Source of the DNA: Priapulus caudatus
Taxonomy: Eukaryota > Priapulida > Priapulimorpha > Priapulimorphida > Priapulidae
NCBI RefSeq assembly: GCF_000485595.1
Contig: NW_014578119.1
Span: 49,394-94,282, forward strand
Direction: 5' to 3'
Length of the DNA stretch: 44,889 bases
Shown one piece after another: positions 1 to 8,437 of the stretch. Position 1 is the stretch's first letter. Each line of letters opens with the position of its first letter. The position numbers and the translations under genes were made by a program. Under the pieces are notes generated by a model. It was not told the DNA's origin. It saw only the letters and a list, made by a program, of their open reading frames with translations, and searched no databases.

Positions 1-892
1 TTCAGGTATATTATCTAGGACCATGTCAAAGAATTGAAGTTCCATACCTGTTCCAACCCCAAGACCAGACAAAAGTGGACGCAACTGTTGCAGCGTGAAA
101 AGCCATTTGAAGTTAACCCATCAACGACTGTCTGTAGTAACCACTTTAAATATGGCCAACCCTTCAAAACAGATCCAGTTCCATCACTCTTCTTAAAGGG
201 ATATGACCAGAACAGCTCTGCAACACCAAGGAGGCCTCCTACAGACCGCACGAATGTAACTGTAACATCTACGCCTTGAAGGCCTCGACTGAAACGATTT
301 CAGGCTACTGCAGTGCAGGTGGAAGCACCACAGTCTTCAATAGGAACTTGGTTGATTTTCCCAGCGACCATGATTATTATATGCCACCATCAAGCAATCT
401 TCAATTCAGTCAAACCTACGCCTCTAGTCTAGAAAAAGAACTAGTAGCATTACCACAGCGATGTGATGACCTACAGGAAAAACTTCAGTCAGCCACAGAA
501 AATGTGGTGAAACTCAAGAAAGCTGTGACAGTAAGCTGTAGAAAATTTACTATTAGTGACATTTGCGACTCTGATGATCTGAGAAAGCTGTATACAGGAA
601 TTCCGTCGTACATTTTTTTTAAATGGTTGTATAGCGAGGTGGAAACATGCGTAGAATTTGCATTACTTTAAAGGGAAATCCTCACTCAATGACAAGAGCT
701 ACCAAATTAATAACAATAACAAGCACTGGACCAAAAAGAACTCAAAGTTTGGAAGACGAGCTGCTGATGACACTAATGAAGCTGCGTCTTAATCTTCGCG
801 AAGAGAATCTATACCTAAAGGAGTTTACTATACTGCCAGGGCCAATTCCTTTGACTATGATAGACCTCATGGAGTCAGCCCTTGTAGTATGA
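1..892 (+). pseudogene. THAP / DDE_Tnp_4-type transposase, broken N-terminal part
   Basis: Three overlapping frames (34-279, 276-671, 647-892) together read like the front of a THAP-domain transposase of the PIF/Harbinger-like DDE_Tnp_4 group. The first holds the back half of a THAP zinc finger (KW, then VCSNHF, then PSLFLKGYD); the Cys pair of the finger would lie before the window or is lost. The second holds a coiled-coil-like segment (roughly residues 55-95) followed by a degenerate LYTGIPSY helix motif. The third carries the helix-turn-helix segment (TLMKLRLNLREENL) that normally precedes the catalytic domain. The DDE catalytic core is absent: the frame wanders off after about 830. Two frameshifts and 3' truncation make it non-functional. 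Family assignment rests on motif recognition only. Confidence 0.7.
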
Positions 893-1450
893 CGATTATA
901 ATCATTACATTCTTTCATGTAATGTGATGTTTTCTGTAATTCTAAGCAAAATAGATCATAAGTTAATTGTAATCTTTGGAGAAAAAAAATTGTAATTCTG
1001 AAAAGTATGTCAAGATTACTCTAAAATAAAATTGATTACCTTAAATAGCTCAACAATAAATTTTTTCAGAAGATTTCAAATATATTCTGGTATTAGGACA
1101 AGTTCCAGCTACCTCTGCTTGAGTGGGGCATCTGTTCAGTGTCACTGGACGCATGGTTGCATGAAAGACTAATGTTTGGGAAAGACAACAAGAAGTTGAT
1201 GTATTATTGTTAATTAACGTAATAAGTAATGTACTACTGATGATATAAATTATTAAATATAAATTAATTATTATTCTGATAAATTATTATAAATTATTCT
1301 GATATAAATTATTTTCACATTATGAGTACTCATATCCATGGAGTCAAAGTTGTCATGTATCTGCACAAAATGTAGATAAAATGTAAATAAAATGTTAAGC
1401 TCCTTAAACATAATACCAGTTTGTTCATTATCATCATCGTCATCATCATT
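893..1450. other. AT-rich spacer, no gene seen
   Basis: Low-complexity AT-rich sequence with several ATTATT/AAATTA runs around 1200-1310. Positions 1426-1450 form a short CAT/ATC trinucleotide run that abuts the foldback element at 1451. No coding frame or RNA gene is supportable. Confidence 0.6.
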
Positions 1451-1920
1451 AGCCTCGTCTACACGACAAACCTTAACTCGAGTTAAGCATCTACACGGGC
1501 CCTTAACTCGAGTTATGAACCTCGCCAGTCGATTGAGGTTAAGCTAACTCTAGTTACCTTAACTCGAGTTAAGGTTCGTGTAGACGCTTAACTCGAGTTA
1601 GCAAATAGTACATAACTCCACGATAGGCGGCAACACTAGTACGATGTACGTACACATGCACGCACGAACGCACGTGTACGTCGTGCACACACACGGACGC
1701 ACGCACGCATGCACGCACGTGTACGTACACACGCACGCATGGACGTACGTGTAGGTACACACGCATGCACGCACGTGTACGTGCACACGCACTCACGCAC
1801 GTTTATATACACACGCACGCACGCATGCATAATAAAATGGTAATAATCGCTATCGGGTGTTGTCGTGTAGACGCTAGATAATCGCTAACTCGAGTTAAGG
1901 TTCGTCGTGTAGACGAGGCT
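1451..1920. mobile_element. 470-bp foldback / MITE-like element with CTCGAG palindromes
   Basis: The two ends are inverted copies: AGCCTCGTCTACACGACA at the left matches, reversed, TCGTGTAGACGAGGCT at the right, continuing into AACCTTAACTCGAGTTA with few mismatches. The palindrome TTAACTCGAGTTAA recurs several times inside, in both orientations, so a single strand can fold back on itself. The centre (about 1637-1830) is a degenerate minisatellite built from ACGCACG, GTACGTACAC and GCATG units. No transposase frame is present; the open frames across the CAC/ACG core are low-complexity. No target-site duplication is obvious. It ends 5 bp beyond the stop codon of the neighbouring minus-strand gene. 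Confidence 0.75.
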
Positions 1921-1925
1921 GTTGT

Positions 1926-3425
1926 TCATTTTCTTGGTATTGTTCTTCTTCGTCTCTTCCTTGGTTTGCACCCACTGCATGTCCACAGTACTTTCCTCTT
2001 CTTCAAGAATGCTTTGCTTCCATTGATACCTTCACAAGAGTAATGGAACCACCGGTCACAACTGTCACAAGCAATACTGTTGTCATCAGCGTCAGCTGGA
2101 TTTTTCTCACAGACATCACCACAGATTCCACATGGGTAATCCACCTTGACATTCGGTGTGATGCTTTCTAATTTGTCCAGCATGGTATCTATAGTCCTTT
2201 TTACGGCGCGCTCTCTTACAATTCCTTCTACTTTTCGTGATGAACGTTCTGGAACAACTCCTTTCTTGAAGAACACTTCAAGATCAGGAAGTATTGAATT
2301 CATATAGTTCATATCGAGATTTATCCTATCCACAAAAAGTTGCTAGAGGAGCTCACTGTCCTTACTGTAAAGTCGCACCATGTCACACCACTGGTAAACA
2401 TCTGCACCTGGACTTGGGCATATTACGGATGCTGCCGTTGAAGTTGGATCACCCCGTTCTCGTTAGTAAGGAAACCTCCTTTCTGCGATGCTAAGTCAGT
2501 TATAGTCATATGTCTCTGGGTGTACGGGTTTTTGATTTCTAAGAATCCAGTGCCGCAATGGTTGCATGAAATTATGCCATCTGGTGACGCAGCTATATAT
2601 GGGTACTGTAAACTTACCCACAAGCCAGTTTCCTTGCATGAAACATCTGTGTGTTTACGGCGTCTGTGTTTTGCCAAATACTGTTTTCGTGCAATTCTTT
2701 CATGGTTTCTCCCCCACGACATTGCGGCTGATTGCGGTTGGCCATAGTATCCCATTACACGGGCATGTTGTGAATGTCCTGTTACAACACCATGTTTCAC
2801 ACAACTAGCACATTCTCCAGCCACGCTGGCAGTGATGCGTCCTTTGCGGTGGTCACTCCATAAAGTTGACGAAGCCTGCTGCAGTGTCTCTCGTGCGAGG
2901 GCTTCCTGTTGATGTCTGGTGATGTTCAATTTGTCGATAAGTTTATCTGAAGTTACAGATTGACCATTTCTGATCATATCGTCAAATGCAGCTTCTACTG
3001 TTGTTCCTGGTGTGCTTGTTTGTACAATTTCTTTATTGTAGCACACAGATAGATTTGGGATCTGGTCATTGGAATTGCCCTCTCGTTTGGCATGAACAAG
3101 AAGTTCACCGTTTCCATTCGTAACTTCTGCCAGTATGTGCAAGTTGAAAGCTGCAAGTGGTTTTTCTTGCATGTGGGCACTTATTCTGGGTTCAAAGTCT
3201 GAGCGATATATTTGCGAGTTCAACGATAGCTGCTCAGATACATCTTCTTTTATTCCTACAACTTTAATATCCTTGACAAATTGAGGCTTATGAATTGATT
3301 CACCGCATTTTCGTGGCTTTCCCCAGACTTGCTTTTGTGAGGTGCTGGACTTGTTTCTTCCTTGTTCCACACATTCAGCAATGGCAAATAGAAGAGCGCA
3401 AATATGTTTGCAGGTTGCTTGAATC
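1926..3425 (-). pseudogene. Exon 4 of SWIM-YqaJ-PHD gene: end of SWIM finger, YqaJ nuclease domain, PHD finger
   Basis: The exon begins after an acceptor (TTACCATTTACAG) at 3426-3428 and its first residues, TCKH, finish the SWIM zinc finger. Next comes a YqaJ (lambda-exonuclease-like) nuclease domain: W..HRKGRITASVAGECA, then GRNHE, SPDGIISC and FLEIKNP, giving the acidic D and E-x-K residues of the PD-(D/E)XK fold. The last 135 residues end in a C4HC3 PHD finger (CGIC, CDSC, HYSC, CSGC) and a basic tail. There are two lesions. A TAA at 2423-2425 sits where the family has a Tyr after HP. A one-base shift at a run of five T near 2336-2345 separates the nuclease frame (3370-2423) from the PHD frame (2333-1926). 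Either may be a sequencing error. Expected roles are DNA-end or exonuclease chemistry coupled to chromatin reading, by inference. Confidence 0.82.
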
Positions 3426-3632
3426 CTGTAAATGGTAACGGATAAAGTGATACATTGTCAGTCATATTTTACCAACATTGTCCTGGTCAGTCAAAAAATT
3501 TGATTTTTCCCAGTTAGATTTTAATAGGCTGATTTTCATCTTAACCAAAGATGTCGGGGTGGGGGTTGGGAGGGGGGAGTTGTCCGTGGTAACATTGTGC
3601 CTGTTATACCACTGTTTACAAAACATCAGCAA

Positions 3633-3912
3633 CATCACATACAGACCTATTTAAATTTGATGTTTACGTTTTCACATACAGATCAATTTGAAATAGATTA
3701 TTTATTTTTACCATATATTTAAACGAAAGCATAATTAGTAATCAAATATTTATTATTTGAAACAAAACATTTCCAATTTTTCAGAAAATGATAAAGCCTG
3801 CAAAAATGAATTATGTTTATGTTCTATTACAGCTCAAATTCAGAAGTGAATAAGCGACAAAAAAAGTTGTCACATACAGATCTATTTCAAATAGATCCGT
3901 TAGTATGTGATG
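3633..3912. repeat. Short MITE-like inverted-repeat element in intron
   Basis: CATCACATAC at 3633 is matched in reverse at 3903-3912 (GTATGTGATG), about 280 bp apart. The motif CACATACAGATC.ATTT.AAATAGAT is repeated near 3633, 3673 and 3872. The interior is AT-rich and non-coding. It lies in the intron between exons 3 and 4 of the SWIM-YqaJ-PHD gene; the rest of 3426-4093 shows nothing recognisable. Confidence 0.4.
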
Positions 3913-4093
3913 TGGCAGATGGAAAAAAAAAACTTATTTATTAGTTTCAAATTTCTCAAATGTGTATTAAGTTCCGTTTGTGATGTGTTGCATCCACAAG
4001 ATGGCTAGAATTTGACGTGTTAGTAAACCTTAAGAATTTGGAAGAACATGCGTTAATAAGAACTCCATTCTTGAGAATGTTACTTTCACTTAC

Positions 4094-4197
4094 CCAATAC
4101 AACAAGAGCACTCTCCAGTTAACACTTGGCCTGAAAGCTTCTGCAGTACAACCCAGGTATTGTAACAAGCTTCTGTGACCTTCTGCTGGGGTATAAC
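4094..4197 (-). CDS. Exon 3 of SWIM-YqaJ-PHD gene: core of the SWIM zinc finger
   Basis: A 104-nt exon bounded by a clear acceptor (TTTTTTACGCAG) and donor (GG|GTAAGT). It encodes 34 residues plus two bases, including NTWVVLQKLSGQV and GECSCCIG. The CSC pair is the first half of the SWIM C-x-C...C-x-H zinc finger, completed by TCKH at the start of exon 4. The phase joins exactly to exon 2 (phase 0) and to exon 4 (two bases plus one). It was found by hand because it is too short for a conventional ORF cut-off. SWIM fingers bind DNA or protein and are common in transposase-derived and YqaJ-containing invertebrate proteins. Confidence 0.8.
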
Positions 4198-4290
4198 CTG
4201 CGTAAAAAAACAGAAAGCGACAGATGCTCGACAAAAATTCATTCACTCCGCGTAGTGGAGAGCCAATCAGAAAACAAGAATTTAGAGTAT

Positions 4291-4324
4291 GCGGAGTGCA
4301 TTGAAAATGAGTAATGCACTCCGC
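4291..4324. repeat. Perfect 12-bp hairpin
   Basis: GCGGAGTGCATT (4291-4302) and AATGCACTCCGC (4313-4324) are exact inverted repeats with a 10-nt loop. A shorter CTCCGC..GTGGAG pair lies just upstream near 4246-4261. It falls in the 3.3-kb intron between exons 2 and 3 of the SWIM-YqaJ-PHD gene. The remainder of 4198-5067 shows no gene. Confidence 0.6.
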
Positions 4325-4975
4325 GTTTTGCGCCCAGACTGTGCAACGTGCTTTTGATGTGTACATGCGTGTGTGATCGTCACACAGATTGATTCATTTT
4401 TTAACCGGGTAAATTTGCTGTTGTCATAGTTGATGACATTTGACAACCACATTCAATAATGTCAACATAAATTATCAAATTATTTCCTCTTTTCTGTCGT
4501 GTATACATGATTTAGGTTAATAAATTTGCATTTATTTTGCTCGTGAAATAGCACTTGTTAGCATTGACGTCACGATTCCGTCATAACAGCGCGCTTCGGA
4601 AGAAGTGCCCGGATGTGCAGACAAACTCTCATGGCGGCTAATGCAAAAGCAATTAGCTAAGCAAAAGCTAATGCAGAAGGTATTTTTCATATCGCGATGT
4701 AGTAGATCGCTTATGTGATGTAGTAGGCTAGTACAGTATGCGATGCTCAGCTGTCAGCATTCGTCTGTCATTCAACTTTCGTAAAAAATCGATCATAGTG
4801 GGTAATTTTAAGATAATTGTGATAGGTGGTATCATCACTATTAAACCGTTGGGGAACTTACAAAATTTTTACTTCATCGTCATTCACTTAGCAGCGGGCC
4901 AAGTTTCTAGCAGACGCGGAGTAAGACTAGCGTACCGTACTCAATGACATTGACAATTGTGCTGTATCATTGTAT

Positions 4976-5029
4976 GTTTGTGTGTGTGTGTGTGTCTGTG
5001 GGTGTGTGTGTGTGTGTGTGTGTGTATGT
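4976..5029. repeat. (GT)n microsatellite
   Basis: An almost pure GT dinucleotide run with a few interruptions (CTGTGG). It lies about 40 bp beyond the truncated 3' end of the adjacent THAP transposase relic. Confidence 0.9.
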
Positions 5030-5067
5030 CACTGTCAGATTGATGTGACAAGCCGATTTCTTTAGTT

Positions 5068-5922
5068 TTAATTTAATTGTAGCAGTCCATGCAATAATAC
5101 TAAGAATTGTTGTAAAGCAATTGCTAATATAAATCCATGTCCCTTATATGAGGAGTACAGATTGCCTTGCCTTTCAAAATTTGATGCCTGTTCAACGTGG
5201 AACTCTGTACAATCAATAACAGTTCTAACACCTTTAAATTATTTAAAAGAAGGCGGCAAGTTAGACTTTATGACATCTCTTGGAGCAAATATGGCAGTTT
5301 TAAGATCAGAAAACTGATTGTACATAAACTGAACCCAAGTAATAACAATTTTTGACACAGTGCTACTTGTAATGCCAAATCTGTATCCCAAATCTTCATT
5401 GAGCAATCTTGTTCGCAATCTCACTAACGTCAAAAACAGTTCATTCATCGCACTTAACTTGGGTTTAGTACCTCGTGTTTTTGATGGTGACTTTCGGCAT
5501 GATTTAAGCGGTTGATTCCAGTAAGTCAACTTTTCCATTGCAGGTCCCAAAAATTCCCAAAGGCATAAAAACCGTAACCAAGTTAGCCCAGTGTAAAATT
5601 TGCTATTTGTGTGTTAACATATCCTATCATTATCCTTAACATCATCCACACACAAAAACTACAGGTTCATCTTTTGAGGTAATTTTGCTTTTCAAATCAG
5701 CCAACTCATTTTTCAATACTAGATTTTAAATTTTCACATTTACATGTGAAGGATTAAGTTTCTTTTCTATCTGAGTAGAAGCATCTTTCAGCGTATTCCT
5801 CTCACTGTCACTGTCTACAGTAGCTGATCCATTCTGGTTGTCATGCTGCAAATTAGTGGATGCTGTTACGGACTCATCTCCATCATCTGTAGCTGCATAC
5901 TTGTCTTCCCCTGTATACTGTC
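5068..5922 (-). pseudogene. THAP/DDE_Tnp_4 transposase relic: linker, helix-turn-helix and start of DDE domain
   Basis: The region opens after an acceptor (TACAATGCAG) at 5923-5925 with an acidic linker and coiled-coil (KNELADLKSKI). It continues with KFYTGL near 5600, the helix-turn-helix segment RLRTRLLNEDLGYRFGITSS near 5340-5410, and the start of the DDE domain (RTVIDCTEFHVEQ, then NLYSSYKGH). IDCTE carries the first catalytic Asp. There is an in-frame TAA in the linker near 5727, a frameshift before FYTGL, and an in-frame TAA at 5239-5241 between PPSFK and FKGVRT. The domain stops at 5068, so the second and third catalytic acids are missing. This is the same family as the relic at 1-892, but a separate copy on the other strand. 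Confidence 0.78.
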
Positions 5923-6106
5923 CTGCATTGTACAGAAAATTCGAAATAAAATGAAATAGAACAAAATTAAAAGATAATTAAGGTACTTTCATATAAAGTA
6001 AATTTTATTCATCAAATAACCAAATAAAGAAAAAAAAATTAAAAAAAACAATGTAAATAATGTCAATGGTAAAAATTTGAATTAATCTATGATTTAAAAT
6101 ATTTAC

Positions 6107-6231
6107 CTGACATCAACTGGAGAAGACCTGCAGCTTCACGAGTACCGGTATCTGAGCTTGACTCTGTTCTAGAGCGTTTTACAGAAGAACCCCTTCGTGT
6201 AGGTAGCTTTTTTTCTGGAAATTGTTTTAAC
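6107..6231 (-). pseudogene. THAP/DDE_Tnp_4 transposase relic, linker exon
   Basis: A 125-nt exon between acceptor TTTGTTATAG and donor CAG|GTAAAT. It encodes a basic, serine-rich segment (LPTRRGSSVKRSRTESSSD) ending REAAGLLQLMSG, typical of the low-complexity linker between the THAP finger and the coiled-coil. It sits between the THAP exon (6659-6867) and the helix-turn-helix/DDE part (5068-5922), same strand. Confidence 0.6.
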
Positions 6232-6658
6232 CTATAACAAACCAAAACATCAAGGATCTAAATATCAGTTCATATATGTTTTAGTTCAGGTATTATACCC
6301 TTTAATTTAACATAATGCATAAAATGATAACACTGCCTTTCTTTCTCTCCATATCCAAGACGTGACGTAATGAACTATATCACCCTGTATATATGAATTT
6401 TCGACAAAAGTCGTATGCAAAAGGGGTATATATCTTTCAAATTCCACTAGCCTGAAAAGCATAATTGGCTTAACTGAATTACCATCTTATAAGATATAAC
6501 CATTATTATTACCATCATTGAATCCACAAGTCAAACTCTAGCATGCGATAACTCCAAGTGAAAAATGCGCATGGCAATGCAGTGATTGGCAATGGGCATT
6601 GAATGGACGCCATGACTTCATGTGAAAAATACAACATTAACTTTCTCGGTATACCCAC

Positions 6659-6867
6659 CTGAGTAGACGAAGCTGTTGCCAGTAATGGTTCCGGGTGTTC
6701 GTCTGTTGGGCCACTATTTGGCCTGGATCCACCTTAAACATTTCGTTTTTTCCTTCCTGGCTTGGGAAAAGGTATGAAAAAAACATTTTTCATGTGGTCC
6801 CGATCCGCCCCGCATATTGAGAGTCACTCCGACATAAATCATAACAACAATGTCTAGTAGCCACCAT
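6659..6867 (-). pseudogene. THAP/DDE_Tnp_4 transposase relic, THAP-finger exon
   Basis: Starts with an ATG at 6865-6867 and ends at a good donor (CTCAG|GTGGGT). Spread over more than one frame are the marks of a THAP zinc finger: RHCCYDLCRSDSQYAG at the start, VFFIPFPKPG, then KCLRWIQAK and a YSG end where the family has CS.HF. At least one frameshift and one in-frame stop (TAG after IQAK) break it. Together with 6107-6231 and 5068-5922 it forms one multi-exon transposase relic sitting inside an intron of the SWIM-YqaJ-PHD gene in the same orientation. Confidence 0.65.
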
Positions 6868-7007
6868 CGTCGAAAAACAACACAAAAATACTAGTACATA
6901 TAGTATATGGGCTATTGAATGGCTATTGAATGGCTATATACATCTAGTATATATGTAAAAATACTATACATATCATGCAGCTGTAGTGTTTGTCTGCTGT
7001 TCACCCG

Positions 7008-7071
7008 TTGACTGGTACCCGTCCGTTTTCACCCTATATCGAGCGGGTGAGAAGGGACGGGTACCAGTCAA
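7008..7071. repeat. Long hairpin, 17-bp perfect arms
   Basis: TTGACTGGTACCCGTCC (7008-7024) is exactly inverted at 7055-7071. A second inner stem (TTCACCC with GGGTGA) extends the fold, leaving a small TATATCGAGC loop. It lies in the intron between exons 2 and 3, about 140 bp upstream of the THAP relic on the coding strand. Just beside it, 6905-6935 carries a GGCTATTGAAT tandem duplication. Confidence 0.75.
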
Positions 7072-7499
7072 GTTCACCGGTTGCGGAACGCAAATCTATT
7101 TCCGGCACAATCGGCCAATGCTAACAAGTGCTATTGGATAAACCAATACACTTGCGCTGGATTTTGATGCTTGTCCAATGCACTCGGCCCTGCGGGCATT
7201 GGGCATTGGGCGCACCAAAATCACTAGACATGTCCAATTTCACTTGCAAAAGTAAATGCGCTTTTATTAACCTACAATAATGTGGATTCAACTTTACTAT
7301 AGTTTCTATTTTACGGTCCATGAGATTCATTTAAAGGTTGCTCCGGAGCGCAAGTCAGCTCACACAACCTGTGTGTATTCAGCAATTTCATCATGAACCG
7401 GCAAGTAACATTCTCTGACAAAACTGATAAAAATGTACCAGCTCCAAATAATCAAACAAATTAAATGAAAGTGCACTAGATCAAATTATGATTACTCAC

Positions 7500-7642
7500 C
7501 TTTTCCTTAACAAAACAGTAGCTCATATCAGCGGTTATGCCATGAGACTGGAGGGCCCTAACATGTCCAGACATCAAAAGGCCTTTGCCGAGAGAAAGTG
7601 TCCTGGTACCTTCCGTCTTCTGTAGGCCTATTCTACGATTAC
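7500..7642 (-). CDS. Exon 2 of SWIM-YqaJ-PHD gene
   Basis: A 143-nt exon between acceptor TTTGTATTGCAG and donor AAG|GTGAGT. It encodes exactly 47 complete codons after two bases that finish the split Gly codon from exon 1. The recognisable stretch is LSLGKGLLMSGHVRALQSHG followed by YCFVKEK; a GHV segment before the SWIM finger is usual in SWIM/YqaJ proteins of aquatic invertebrates. There is no stop and no frame break. The phase fit on both sides is the main evidence that this is a true exon. Confidence 0.75.
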
Positions 7643-7931
7643 CTGCAATACAAAATAATATAGTACAGTTAGCAGTGATTTGCCCAATAATCCACTTTTT
7701 TTAAATGTCAACCTACAAATACAATTTTATAACCCCAATTTGATTATATTGACATCACACCTCTAATATCCACCATGTCCATGTATCATTTACATGCATG
7801 AAGTATCAACCTGGGCCCTGGGGCATGCATGCATGCATGAACCTGAGGCTGAGCCCTGAACCTTTACTTCGTCTAAAGTAAAACCTGATTTATTCTAACA
7901 AATTTTAAATTGTCAAACTTTGAATTATTTT

Positions 7932-8045
7932 CAACCTGGGTCATGTACCCGAACAGGTTGTGTTCTACTCTAATATAAAATTTATTAGTACTTTACATCA
8001 ACCTGGGTGATGTATGCGAACAGGTTGTATACTGTATACAGTATA
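7932..8045. repeat. Duplicated CAACCTG...CAGGTTG palindromic unit
   Basis: Two imperfect direct copies (7932-7960 and 7999-8027) of a unit that is itself an inverted repeat: CAACCTG, about 15 nt, CAGGTTG. The second copy runs straight into the palindrome TATACTGTATACAGTATA (8028-8045). A partial third CAACCTGGG occurs at 7808, beside a GCATGCATGCATGCATG run. It lies in the intron between exons 1 and 2 of the SWIM-YqaJ-PHD gene. Confidence 0.55.
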
Positions 8046-8106
8046 GTCTGCTGTCTCATATTTAAGTTAGGTAAGCTTATCCTTATAAACAAAACAAAAT
8101 AATTAC

Positions 8107-8437
8107 CAGCTTTTATGTAGCTGTCAAGATCATCTCGAGTTGTTTCTGGTAAGCTGGATGGTCCATCTTCCCAACCAGTAGTCAGAGTTTCTGGGTGATG
8201 AAGCTGAATAATGCCTCCATCAAACACCAGCTTTCTTTTCTTCGACTGCTCAATTTCTTGTTCTGCCTCTTCATTGGAAGGTTTCAGTTTCAAGCCAAGT
8301 TTTTGAGCCCAGTAAGCTTTCTCCGCTAATTCTGCATGGTCTTCATTACCAACTGGTACTTCTCTTTCTCTTCGAGGAGAGGACGAACGTGAGAGAAGAA
8401 GACGAAACCGGCGACGGGTTACTTCGTCAATATTAAT
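8107..8437 (-). CDS. Exon 1 (first recognised) of SWIM-YqaJ-PHD gene
   Basis: Open for 110 codons plus one base, from a possible acceptor (CACCACTAG) at 8438-8440 to a donor (GCTG|GTAATT) at 8106. It encodes a charged, Arg/Ser-rich start (RRRFRLLLSRSSSPRRERE), then YWAQKLGLKLKPSNEE, a KKRKL basic patch that could act as a nuclear localisation signal, and TTGWEDGPSSLPE. The split codon joins exon 2 in frame. No domain is recognised here. The upstream limit is uncertain: the first 100 bases may belong to an adjoining repeat, and no initiator ATG with a promoter is identifiable. Confidence 0.6.

Noticed and set aside
1569-1830. Overlapping minus-strand frames rich in Cys, Val, His and Arg
   Set aside because: They are translations of the ACG/CAC minisatellite core of the foldback element; all frames stay open because the repeat lacks stop codons.
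3956-4366. 136-codon minus-strand open frame
   Set aside because: It overlaps exon 3 in another frame; the 104-nt exon with phased splice sites and SWIM residues explains the locus better.
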